Below are positions 7,401 through 15,336 of a DNA stretch of 18,149 nt, in pieces (position 1 is the first letter of the stretch; every line of letters begins with the position of its first letter). The translations under genes and the position numbers were made by a program. Location: the NCBI GenBank assembly GCA_964585535.1, contig CAZPDW010000027.1, forward strand, positions 1 through 18,149, in the 5' to 3' direction. Below the pieces are notes generated by a model. It did not search any database. It worked only from the letters and a program-made list of their open reading frames with translations, and was not told the DNA's origin. Origin of the DNA: JAUVYV01 sp964585535. Its GTDB lineage: Bacteria > Planctomycetota > Phycisphaerae > Sedimentisphaerales > Anaerobacaceae.

Positions 7401-10019
7401 ATGCTGAAAATTCGTAACTACACGGTGCTGCCGGCGCTGCCGGAGTCACTCAAAGACCTTGACACCATCGCCTTCAATATGTTCTGGTCATGGGACCGGC
7501 ACTTCATCGACCTGTTCAAAAGAATCGACCCCCAACTCTGGGCGACCAGCGGCCACAACCCGGTCAAACTCCTCGGCAATGTCGGTCAGGAGCGCCTCGA
7601 TGCCCTGGCTGAGGACCACGGCTTCCTGTCGGAACTGCAGCGGGCCACCGATGCCCTGAAACACTACCTCGAAGACCCAACCTGGTTTGACAAGGCATGC
7701 TCCGGGGCTCCCAGGCCGCTCATTGCCTACTTCAGCGCCGAGTTCGGCATCCACGAGTGCCTTCCCATCTACGCCGGCGGCCTGGGAGTCCTCGCCGCAG
7801 ACCACCTGAAAAGCGCATCCGACCTCGGTGTACCCCTGGTCGGTATCGGGCTTCTGTATCAGAAGGGATACTTCCGCCAGTATCTGAACGTGGACGGCTG
7901 GCAGCAGGAGGTCTATGTTGAAAACGATTTCTACAATATGCCCATCGAGCTTGTCCGCCGCGACGACGGCCAGCCCCTGACCGTAAGCATCGAATATCCG
8001 GGCAGAACCGTCGAGGCGCAAATCTGGTACGCTGCTGTCGGCAGGGTAAAATTGTACCTGCTGGACGCCAATCTGCCCTCGAATTCGCCCACCGACCGCA
8101 TGATTACCACATCCATTTACGGCGGCGACCGTGAAATGAGAATCCGGCAGGAAATTATGCTCGGCATAGGCGGCGTCAGGGCACTGACCGCCCTGGGCAT
8201 TCGGCCCACGGTATGCCACATGAACGAAGGCCATACCGGTTTTATGGCGCTTGAACGCATCCGGCAGATTATGAATTCTTCCGGCGCCGGTTTTGACCAG
8301 GCCCTCGAAGCGGCCAAAGCGGGAAATGTTTTTACCATGCACACACCCGTAAGGGCCGGTGTTGACGAATTTACCACCGAGCTTATGGACAAGTATTTCG
8401 CGGACTACCTGCCGACGTTGGGCATAGACAGAGCCCGGTTCCTGGCGCTCGGCAGGATACTCGCCGACGACGACGGCGAAACGTTCAAAATGCCGATTCT
8501 CGCAATGCGTATGAGCAGCTATATTAACGGTGTAAGCGAGCTGCACGGCCGCGTCTCGCGCGAGCTGTGGTCCTGCCTCTGGCGGGGCGTGCCGAGCTCC
8601 GAAGTTCCCATCGCCTCGATTACAAACGGCGTCCACCTGCAAAGCTGGCTTTCACAGGAAGCGGCCTCTCTGTATGAGAGATATATCGGGCCCGGCTGGC
8701 TCGAAGAACCCGCCGACGCCGCCGGCTGGGAAAACCTCAGCCGTATCCCAGACGCAGAATTGTGGCGCAGTCACCAACGCTGCAGGGAACGACTGGTCGC
8801 CTTCACCCGCAATCGTCTCAAAACCCAGATGCAGAGGAGAGGTACCTATCACAGTGAACTGAACCACGCCGAAGAAGTCCTCAACCCTGAAACTCTCACC
8901 ATCGGCTTTGCAAGACGCTTCGCAGTATACAAAAGAGCCAATCTGCTGCTCAAAGACCCCGAGCGATTCGCGAAAATACTGACCAATCCCGAACGCCCCG
9001 TCCAGATTATCTTCGCCGGAAAGGCGCATCCCAGAGATACCGAGGGAAAAGAAATTATACGCCAGATTATCCACTGCGCCTCGCAGTTCGATCTCAGACG
9101 CCACATCGTCTTCCTCGAAGACTACGATATCAACGTCGCAAAGGTCCTCGTCCGGGGCGTTGACGTCTGGCTCAACAACCCCAGAAGACCCTGGGAGGCC
9201 AGCGGAACAAGCGGTATGAAGGCCGCAATAAACGGCGCTCTGAATATCAGCACACTCGACGGCTGGTGGTGCGAGGGCTACAGACCCGATGGCGGCTGGG
9301 TCATCGGTGCCGGCGAAACTTACGATGACCACGACTACCAGGATATGATCGAATCCCAGGCAATCTATAACGTCCTCGAAAACGAGGTCGTCCCACTGTT
9401 CTATACTCGCTCAGCCGACAATCTGCCGCGCGCCTGGATACACAGAATGAAAAATTCCATCAGCCGGATAGCCCCGCGATTCAACACACGCAGAATGCTC
9501 ACCGAATACACCCAAAATTGCTATCTGCCGGCCCAGAAAAAATGGCGGTATCTCACGGACGAGAATATGACCAAAGCCGCAGCGCTTTCGAAGTGGAAAT
9601 CAAATATCAAAGCCGCCTGGCCAAAATTGAAGATTAAGGACGTCCGGGTGCAGTTCGGCAACGGCGACTCGGCAAAGGATCTGGATATGAGAAACCTGCA
9701 ATTGAGGGTCGGCGCAGAGCTTAAAGTCACCGCCCTGGTCAAGCTCGGCCCGCTCAGCCCCGATGATATCTCGGTTGAGCTTTACCATGGCCCACTCGAT
9801 GCCCGGGGCGGCATCACCGACGGGGCCATTGTCAAAATGGACTGCCAGAACTCGGCGGGCACCGACGGTGAACGCTGGTTCTCGGGCCTGACACCGTGCC
9901 AGGCCTCAGGTAGAAGGGGTGTCGCTGTCCGCGTCCTGCCCAGACATCCTGACCTTGGCAACCCATACGAAATGGGCCTGATTCTCTGGGAAACGCCGCA
10001 CGACGACCCTGATGAATAA
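7401..10019 (+). CDS. glgP: Alpha-glucan (glycogen/maltodextrin) phosphorylase, GT35, DUF3417-type
   Basis: 872 residues from the chosen start. The enzyme cleaves alpha-1,4-glucan with phosphate to release glucose-1-phosphate, using pyridoxal phosphate. The N-terminus (MLKIRNYTVLPALPESLKDL) is the DUF3417 region typical of the short, unregulated phosphorylase branch. Then come YFSAEFGIHECLPIYAGGLG, MNEGHTGF, TNGVH and IGFARRFAVYKRANL. The PLP motif SGTSGMKAAINGALNISTLD carries the Schiff-base lysine at about K607, followed by GWWCEGY. The C-terminal 100 residues resemble the extra beta domain of this branch. An in-frame ATG at 7299 would add 34 hydrophobic residues, but GGAGAG (7389-7394) sits 6 bases before the ATG at 7401, and the family starts there. 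The gene is divergent from the trehalose operon, whose precursors it can supply. Glycogen versus maltodextrin preference cannot be read from sequence. Confidence 0.93.
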   Translation: MLKIRNYTVLPALPESLKDLDTIAFNMFWSWDRHFIDLFKRIDPQLWATSGHNPVKLLGNVGQERLDALAEDHGFLSELQRATDALKHYLEDPTWFDKACSGAPRPLIAYFSAEFGIHECLPIYAGGLGVLAADHLKSASDLGVPLVGIGLLYQKGYFRQYLNVDGWQQEVYVENDFYNMPIELVRRDDGQPLTVSIEYPGRTVEAQIWYAAVGRVKLYLLDANLPSNSPTDRMITTSIYGGDREMRIRQEIMLGIGGVRALTALGIRPTVCHMNEGHTGFMALERIRQIMNSSGAGFDQALEAAKAGNVFTMHTPVRAGVDEFTTELMDKYFADYLPTLGIDRARFLALGRILADDDGETFKMPILAMRMSSYINGVSELHGRVSRELWSCLWRGVPSSEVPIASITNGVHLQSWLSQEAASLYERYIGPGWLEEPADAAGWENLSRIPDAELWRSHQRCRERLVAFTRNRLKTQMQRRGTYHSELNHAEEVLNPETLTIGFARRFAVYKRANLLLKDPERFAKILTNPERPVQIIFAGKAHPRDTEGKEIIRQIIHCASQFDLRRHIVFLEDYDINVAKVLVRGVDVWLNNPRRPWEASGTSGMKAAINGALNISTLDGWWCEGYRPDGGWVIGAGETYDDHDYQDMIESQAIYNVLENEVVPLFYTRSADNLPRAWIHRMKNSISRIAPRFNTRRMLTEYTQNCYLPAQKKWRYLTDENMTKAAALSKWKSNIKAAWPKLKIKDVRVQFGNGDSAKDLDMRNLQLRVGAELKVTALVKLGPLSPDDISVELYHGPLDARGGITDGAIVKMDCQNSAGTDGERWFSGLTPCQASGRRGVAVRVLPRHPDLGNPYEMGLILWETPHDDPDE

Positions 10020-10083
10020 CCGACCGAGACTTCTGCCTGCGATTGCCGAGAAGAAACGACCGCGGCCTGCTGAAAAATAGCGA

Positions 10084-10542
10084 CTATTCATTCTCTTTAT
10101 TGCTCAAAAGCTCATAGGCCTCGTCGGCAGAACCGGCCTTGCGAAGCCCCTGTCTGAACTCCCCATCCAGCATAAGCCGGCTTATCTTGGCCAACGCCTG
10201 AATATGAGGCCCCGTCTGGTCGGACGGCGAGACGAGAAGTATTATGATGCTTACCGGTTTGCCGTCCACGCTCTCGAAATCAATCGGCTCCGCCGCAATT
10301 CCAATCGCCATCACTAATTCCTTCACCGCCGTACACTTGCCGTGCGGAATGGCTATCCCCGACCCGATGCCCGTGCTGCGGGTCTGTTCGCGGGTAAGTA
10401 CCGCCTGCAGCGCAACCTCTCTGTCGAGTAGCTGACCGCAACCGTCAAGAAGGTCAACTAATTCGGTTATGGCCGACGTCCTGTCTTTACTTTCCAGTGG
10501 AACCTTGACCTGCCTGGGCTGAAGTATTTGTGTCAGTATCAT
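10084..10542 (-). CDS. ptsN: PTS EIIA domain protein, PtsN/fructose type
   Basis: 152 residues, a single EIIA (mannitol/fructose/Ntr type) domain. The phosphorylatable histidine is H67 in GIAIPHGK (62-69), preceded by TREQTRSTGIGSG, a typical EIIA-2 signature. Such stand-alone EIIA proteins receive phosphate from HPr/NPr and usually regulate carbon, nitrogen or potassium metabolism instead of transporting sugar. No EIIB or EIIC gene is in the window, so a regulatory role is likelier. It converges on the phosphorylase gene, with 64 bases between stops and no clear terminator. The ATG at 10540-10542 has only AGGA close to it (weak, short spacing), while a good promoter lies at 10602-10630. Family firm; the choice between PtsN and a fructose-specific EIIA is less so. 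Confidence 0.88.
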   Translation of the reverse strand: MILTQILQPRQVKVPLESKDRTSAITELVDLLDGCGQLLDREVALQAVLTREQTRSTGIGSGIAIPHGKCTAVKELVMAIGIAAEPIDFESVDGKPVSIIILLVSPSDQTGPHIQALAKISRLMLDGEFRQGLRKAGSADEAYELLSNKENE

Positions 10543-10601
10543 TTATCCTGCCACGCTATAGTATTAACCTGCCAACCTGCCATAAATTGCACAAACCCTA
10601 C

Positions 10602-10630
10602 AGTATAAGAAAAATCAAAAGATATTGCAA
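10602..10630 (-). promoter_or_regulatory. Sigma70-type promoter of the EIIA gene
   Basis: On the minus strand TTGCAA (10625-10630) and TATACT (complement of 10602-10607) are separated by 17 bases, predicting a start near 10595 and a leader of about 53 bases. The leader contains two tandem copies of AACCTGCC (10565-10580 on the plus strand), of unknown meaning. The rest of the 280-base gap up to the citramalate synthase shows nothing else clear. Confidence 0.6.
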
Positions 10631-10822
10631 TAGGCCAATCGCAATTTTATCTATTTTTTACCCCGCCCACCGGCACCCGGAAAAAACCCTCGCTGCACCC
10701 GGGACCGAGCCGCAGCCATTTCGCCCTTTACACGGCCGGCGGCAACAGCTAAAATTGATTCGCTATGGCAAAAACGTTCTTTGCGGCAAAAGACGGCTGA
10801 GTGCGAATATGCGAGGCAATCT

Positions 10823-12385
10823 ATGGAAAAAATAAGCACTTACGACACGACCCTTCGCGACGGAATGCAAACGGAAGGCATCAGTTTCTCACTCGATGAT
10901 AAACTGGCAATCGCCGGCCGACTCGACGAATTAGGGCTCGATTATATCGAGGGCGGCTATGCAGTCGCCAACCAAAAGGAAATGAAGTTCTTTGCCGAAG
11001 TGCAAAAACTCGGCCTTTCGAACTCGAAAATCGTCGCCTTCGGCTCCACCAGAAGGGCCGATACCAGGCCCGCCGACGATGCCTCGCTCAACGCAATCCT
11101 CGCCTGTAAAACCTCGGCCGCAACCATCGTCGGCAAAACCTGGGACCTCCACGTCAAAAAGGTGCTCGGCTGTTCGCTCGATGAAAATCTCACAATCTGC
11201 GCATCCTCGGTCGAGTTCCTCAAAAAACGCCAGCTCGAAGTCATATTCGACGCCGAACATTTTTTCGACGGCTACGCGAAAAATCCCGAATACGCAATGA
11301 AGGTGCTCGCCGCCGCCGCCGATGCCGGCGCCGACGCCCTCGTTCTGTGCGACACTAACGGCGCAACGCTGCCCGAGCAACTATACGAAATCACCAGGGC
11401 CGTCTGCGATAAATTCGCTCCGACCGTCATTGGTATTCACACGCATAACGACACCGACTGCGCCACCGCAAATTCCATTGCCGCCGTCCGCGCCGGCGCC
11501 AGACACCTGCAGGGAACAATCAACGGACTCGGCGAAAGGTGCGGCAACGCAAACTTCTGTACCGTCATCCCGAACCTCGCCCTCAAAATGGGCTTCGACG
11601 TCCTCGAAGCCGACAAAATCAGAACGCTGACCAAGGTCTCCCGTTTCGTTTTCGAGATAGGCAACCTCGCACCGGTAACGAATATGCCCTACGTCGGCGA
11701 AAGCGCCTTTGCCCACAAGGCCGGACTGCACGTGAACGCCCTGCGCAAAAGCAAACGCACATACGAGCACATAGACCCTGCCCTGGTCGGAAACGAACGC
11801 CGATTTCTTATCTCCGAGCTTAGCGGTAAATCAAATGTCCTGGCCGAGCTTGAAAAATCTCGAATCAGCCAGGATAAAAAACTGGCCCAAAAAATTCTCA
11901 TCCGCGTTCAGAACCTTGAAGACCGGGGCTATCAGTTCGAGGCCGCTAACGCCAGCTTTGATTTGCTCGTCAGAAAAATTATGGGTACATATAAGCCCTC
12001 TTTCGAACTTATTAAGTATAACACCAGCGTTGAGAAACGGGCCTCCGGCGCCCTCGTTACCGAGGCGACCGTAAAACTCCAGGTCGATGGTGCCATCGAA
12101 CACGTCGTCGCCGAGGGCGACGGCCCGGTGAACGCCCTCGATGCGGCCCTGAGAAAATCGCTCAAGCGCTTCTACCCCGACATTAAAGATGTATCTCTGA
12201 TTGATTACAAGGTCCGTGTCGTTAACGCCAGAGCCGGCACCGCCGCCAGGGTGCGCGTGATAATCCAGTCACGTGACAAAACCGACATCTGGGGCACCGT
12301 CGGCGTATCCGAAAACATCATCGAGGCATCCTGGCAGGCCCTGGCCGACTCGGTCGAGTACAAGCTGCAAAAGGATTCCGGCTGA
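10823..12385 (+). CDS. cimA: (R)-citramalate synthase
   Basis: 520 residues. The enzyme condenses pyruvate with acetyl-CoA to give citramalate, the first step of the threonine-independent route to isoleucine. The HMGL-like TIM barrel shows YDTTLRDGMQTEGISFSLDD (7-26; R12 and metal ligand D13), IHTHNDTDCATANS (205-218; H206, H208) and NGLGERCGNANF (234-245; N242). The C-terminal part (about 390-520) is a LeuA-type allosteric dimer domain, where isoleucine feedback is expected. The phrase TEGISFSLDDKL separates CimA from isopropylmalate and homocitrate synthases. An in-frame ATG at 10781 would add 14 residues, but GAGG (10813-10816) sits 6 bases before the ATG at 10823 and MEKISTYDTTLRDG is the normal family start. 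Leucine/isoleucine partner genes are not adjacent. A terminator follows at once, so it is a single-gene unit. Identification strong. Confidence 0.93.
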   Translation: MEKISTYDTTLRDGMQTEGISFSLDDKLAIAGRLDELGLDYIEGGYAVANQKEMKFFAEVQKLGLSNSKIVAFGSTRRADTRPADDASLNAILACKTSAATIVGKTWDLHVKKVLGCSLDENLTICASSVEFLKKRQLEVIFDAEHFFDGYAKNPEYAMKVLAAAADAGADALVLCDTNGATLPEQLYEITRAVCDKFAPTVIGIHTHNDTDCATANSIAAVRAGARHLQGTINGLGERCGNANFCTVIPNLALKMGFDVLEADKIRTLTKVSRFVFEIGNLAPVTNMPYVGESAFAHKAGLHVNALRKSKRTYEHIDPALVGNERRFLISELSGKSNVLAELEKSRISQDKKLAQKILIRVQNLEDRGYQFEAANASFDLLVRKIMGTYKPSFELIKYNTSVEKRASGALVTEATVKLQVDGAIEHVVAEGDGPVNALDAALRKSLKRFYPDIKDVSLIDYKVRVVNARAGTAARVRVIIQSRDKTDIWGTVGVSENIIEASWQALADSVEYKLQKDSG

Positions 12386-12417
12386 CTGCCGCCGGCAGTC
12401 ACGGCACGTCTTTTTTT
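12384..12417 (+). terminator. Intrinsic terminator of cimA
   Basis: GACTGCC-gcc-GGCAGTC (12384-12400) overlaps the cimA stop codon, and a seven-T run lies at 12411-12417. An alternative stem, GACTGCCG with CGGCAcGTC ending at 12410, puts the T-run directly after the hairpin. Either fold gives a good rho-independent terminator. Confidence 0.7.
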
Positions 12418-12521
12418 ACCCCGCCGACGGCATTCATACCGCCAATTTACTCACCGAGGGCCTTGATAATGCCGAAATACTGCCTATAACTTACATAGCC
12501 GGCCCTGACCGGACAATGCCC

Positions 12522-12550
12522 TTGAAAACGGGACTATTTTATGGTATCAT
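12522..12550 (+). promoter_or_regulatory. Sigma70-type promoter of the S8/dockerin gene
   Basis: TTGAAA (12522-12527), 17 bases, TATCAT (12545-12550); predicted start near 12557. The -10 box overlaps the first in-frame ATG (12541), so that ATG cannot be in this transcript and the ATG at 12625 becomes the likely start. A second, weaker pair (TTGATA 12463-12468, 16 bases, TATAAC 12485-12490) lies upstream. Confidence 0.5.
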
Positions 12551-12624
12551 ACCGGTATGGAATAAGTATCGTGGCCGGCCGATGCGGCAACCGCTTCAGA
12601 CCCCGGCCCTGCGATACGAAACCG

Positions 12625-14430
12625 ATGAACGAACTCGACCTTCGCTTTCGGAGCAGGGAATTGACATATACCGCCGACAGAAAACTTGCCTTCGCTCTGA
12701 CCGCCCTGCTGGCAGTCACATCGGTACTGTCCGCCTCTGCCGCGGCGGCTCAGCAGCCCGCTGCGGAGAATCTTCAGCCGCAGGCGCTGAGCTACACCGG
12801 CCTGTATCAGCTCAGGCAGCTTGACCCCAACCTCACCGGCTCGGGTATCCGCCTGGCCGTCATCTCCAGAAGCATTACCTACACCGACGGCCGGCCGCAA
12901 AACGATTACCGGCCCGCCGTCGGGCACAACTGCTTTGCAAACGCACAGCTTGCCTTTCACGACCATAACTTTGTCGTACCCGGCATATCACCGCACTCCA
13001 CCGCCATCTGCTCCATCCTCTTAGGCCGCGACGACAACGCATTCAACGAGCAGCTCGGCAGCTTCCGCTACCTTGGCGCTGCACCCGGTGCACGGGCGGA
13101 CGTTTACGAGTTCTGGCATTTCGTTATAAACAACCTCTTCACCGGCTCGGCGCCCGACGCGGACATCATAGTTGCCGGGATAGGCGAGACGTTCGACGAC
13201 TGGTGGACAAGGGCAATTGACTCACTCGCCGAGCAGTACGGACTGACCGTGGTGGCGGGTATCGGCAACGGCCGGGATGTATCAGACCCCGTCCTTTACC
13301 CGGGCGCCGGCGCAAACGTCATCGGCGTCGGCGTAATCGATTCGGTCAACGCCGCCGGCTTGGCCGTAAAGCTGTCCCGCTTTTCACTGGCCCTGCCGGC
13401 CCACTCCAGCGCCGGGCCAACCCCGGACGGCCGGTGCAAACCCGACATTGTCGCTCCGGGAAACTGCATCGTCGCCGACTACAACGACCCGAACGGCTAT
13501 CAGCCGACCGGAAACTGGTCGAGCTTTGCCACTCCCATAGTCGCAGGTACCGCCGCTGTGCTCCTGCAAAAGGCAAACGAAGACCCAAACCTCCGGCTCG
13601 CCGCCTCGCCAAACGGCGGAAACTGCCTGATAAAAGCCGTCCTGCTCAATTCCGCCTCCAAACTTCCCTTCTGGCACAAGGGCCTGCTCACGAAAGACGA
13701 CGACCACGAAGTCCCGCTCGACTTTGCCCAGGGAGCCGGTATGCTCAATTCCGCCGACGCTTACCACCAGCTTATCGCCGGCCGAAGCAAACCCGGTGAT
13801 TGCCCGCCGGCCGGCTGGGACATTAACCAACTGCAGAAAAACCAAAAACCACAGGCCGTTTACAGAATAACCATAAACGAACCGGCCGGCAAAATGATAA
13901 AAGCCACCCTGTGCTGGAACAAACACTACGCCGCCGCATACCCCTACAATGCCCTGCCCGAAACCGATGCAGACCTTCGCCTCGAATGCTGGGCCGTTGA
14001 CACCAACGACCCCAACAAAGATTACCTGCTGGACTACAGCGACAGCCGGGCCGACAATATCGAGCACCTCTACACCCAAACCGACCCCAACTACACTGAC
14101 TACGAAATCGTGGCGTCGTTAAACAACACGGATAATACCCCCAGCCCAGACGATAACCTGACATACGCCCTGGCCTGGAATCCTGCCCCGACGCCGGACA
14201 GGGAAAACATCCTGTGGTATGACCTCAACGCCGACGGCACCGTCGATACGAAAGACCTGGATATTATGCTACGCAATATCCTGACCGGCATTGAAAAATC
14301 GGACGAATGCCTCCTCGGTGACATCAACGGCGATGGCACTATCGACGCCGCCGATATGAAGCTGCTGCTCGACCGCCTGGGCACAACCGCCAATTGGTTC
14401 AAACCGCCCGCCGACGCCAACAACTTGTAA
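12625..14430 (+). CDS. Secreted subtilisin-like (S8) protein with C-terminal type I dockerin, catalytic Asp not visible
   Basis: 601 residues from the ATG at 12625, chosen because the promoter at 12522-12550 overlaps the earlier in-frame ATG (12541). A signal peptide with hydrophobic core FALTALLAVTSVLSAS ends near AAAA-QQ, so the protein is exported. Numbered from 12625, the S8-like domain shows LAVISRSITYTD (78-89) where subtilisins have VAVIDTG, PHSTAICSILLG (123-134; His124), AGIGNG (oxyanion Asn215) and NWSSFATPIVAGTAAVLLQ (297-315; Ser300). The triad Asp is thus replaced by Ser81. A beta-sandwich-like region follows, then two dockerin calcium loops, DLNADGTVDTKDLDIML and DINGDGTIDAADMKLLLDRL, near the end. 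Dockerins normally bind cohesins on a scaffold; none is encoded here. RBS is weak. It could be an active protease using another acid, or a binding/processing pseudo-enzyme. Fold assignment good, activity open. Confidence 0.82.
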   Translation: MNELDLRFRSRELTYTADRKLAFALTALLAVTSVLSASAAAAQQPAAENLQPQALSYTGLYQLRQLDPNLTGSGIRLAVISRSITYTDGRPQNDYRPAVGHNCFANAQLAFHDHNFVVPGISPHSTAICSILLGRDDNAFNEQLGSFRYLGAAPGARADVYEFWHFVINNLFTGSAPDADIIVAGIGETFDDWWTRAIDSLAEQYGLTVVAGIGNGRDVSDPVLYPGAGANVIGVGVIDSVNAAGLAVKLSRFSLALPAHSSAGPTPDGRCKPDIVAPGNCIVADYNDPNGYQPTGNWSSFATPIVAGTAAVLLQKANEDPNLRLAASPNGGNCLIKAVLLNSASKLPFWHKGLLTKDDDHEVPLDFAQGAGMLNSADAYHQLIAGRSKPGDCPPAGWDINQLQKNQKPQAVYRITINEPAGKMIKATLCWNKHYAAAYPYNALPETDADLRLECWAVDTNDPNKDYLLDYSDSRADNIEHLYTQTDPNYTDYEIVASLNNTDNTPSPDDNLTYALAWNPAPTPDRENILWYDLNADGTVDTKDLDIMLRNILTGIEKSDECLLGDINGDGTIDAADMKLLLDRLGTTANWFKPPADANNL

Positions 14431-14445
14431 GAATAAGCCGGAGGC

Positions 14446-14991
14446 GTGGTCGCGAATCGTCATCTCGCTTCAAATCTTATTATAGCCCTCAATGTCTTCT
14501 GGTTCCAGGTCACTGTAACCTCCACCGAAATCTATGCCGATTCATCGTGGTATTCCGCCTCCACCGAATCCGTTATGCACGCCATCGACACCTGTTACCA
14601 GCTCGGCATCAGAGTAATGCTAAAGCCAATGGTTGACGTCAAGAGCGGCCAGTGGAGAGCCGGAATAGTCCCCTCAACCGCATGGTTCACCGAGTATCAG
14701 CAGTTCATCAATTACTGGGCCGACGTCGCCGAGCTCAAAAACGTCGAAATGCTTTGCATCGGCTGTGAATTTATCGACACCACCGGCTGGGCCGATTCAT
14801 GGCGAAGCATCGCTTCAAACACCCGCACCCGCTACACCGGCCCGCTTACCTACGCCGCAAACCACGGAAACGAACAGAACGTTCTCTGGTGGGACGCCCT
14901 CGATTACATCGGAATCGACGCCTATTACCCCCTTACCGACGTCAATGACCCCACGCAGTCAAACCGCATCCGGTATTGCTCACGGACTTAA
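14446..14991 (+). pseudogene. GH113-like glycoside hydrolase fragment, truncated at both ends
   Basis: An open stretch of 181 residues from a GTG at 14446. From about residue 9 it reads like the middle of a GH113 (beta-mannanase type) TIM barrel: ALNVFWFQVTVTSTEIYAD, GIRVMLKPMVDVKSGQWRAG, LCIGCEF (acid/base Glu), GPLTYAANHGNE and WWDALDYIGIDAYYPLTD. Family members are about 320 residues or longer. Here the first 40-60 residues are absent, since the preceding gene stops only 15 bases upstream, and the sequence stops making sense after VNDPTQ, before the nucleophile strand (FTE-like). Neither other frame continues the match. GGAGG (14440-14444) is one base from the GTG, too close for good initiation. 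It is best read as a remnant left by deletions. The GH113 assignment is from memory of the family. Confidence 0.65.
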
Positions 14992-15336
14992 ACACCTCAC
15001 ACAAATACGACCAAAATCACATACTGCGCCTCGGCCGCGAGTATTCAACCCCTCGCAATATCCTCCCCTTTTACCTATCCTGCCCCAAATTACACGGCGG
15101 CACGAGTCAACCGAGAAAAAACCAAAATTGCAGACAAAAAAAACTTGCACGAATCCCACCTGGCTATTACTTTACTGCGAAGGAAGTCCGTTGTTGCGGA
15201 GCTTCGGCTGATTCGGCACCGGCATAACCAGGCCCTGCAAGAACATTCGGTGAATATGTTCCTGAGCGGTCGAGTTTCGGCTGCGAGCCGGGAAAAAGTA
15301 ATATCAGTCAGTCCAATTTTTGAAAGGAGTTGTCTC
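14992..15336 (+). other. Non-coding stretch before the lipoprotein gene, with probable promoter
   Basis: About 345 bases without a gene. The continuation of the GH113-like text is lost here. Visible: the inverted repeat GAACAT (15241-15246) / ATGTTC (15256-15261), a CGGC-tgcga-GCCG hairpin (15278-15290), and a possible promoter TTTCGG (15275-15280), 18 bases, TAATAT (15299-15304). The -10 is good and the -35 poor. The lipoprotein RBS GGAG (15326-15329) follows. Confidence 0.4.

Noticed and set aside
7488..8642. Long minus-strand open frame (384 codons) opposite the phosphorylase
   Set aside because: It is a GC-rich antisense shadow of a well-identified gene; its translation has no recognisable motif and no RBS was found.
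10565..10580. Tandem AACCTGCC in the EIIA leader as an operator
   Set aside because: Two short direct copies may be chance; there is no matching site elsewhere in the window.
13384..14079. Minus-strand open frame of 231 codons opposite the S8/dockerin gene
   Set aside because: Antisense shadow; low-complexity Val/Gly composition is typical of the reverse of GC-rich coding DNA.
15145..15336. N-terminal extension of the lipoprotein frame
   Set aside because: The lipoprotein signal and RBS clearly place the start at 15337.
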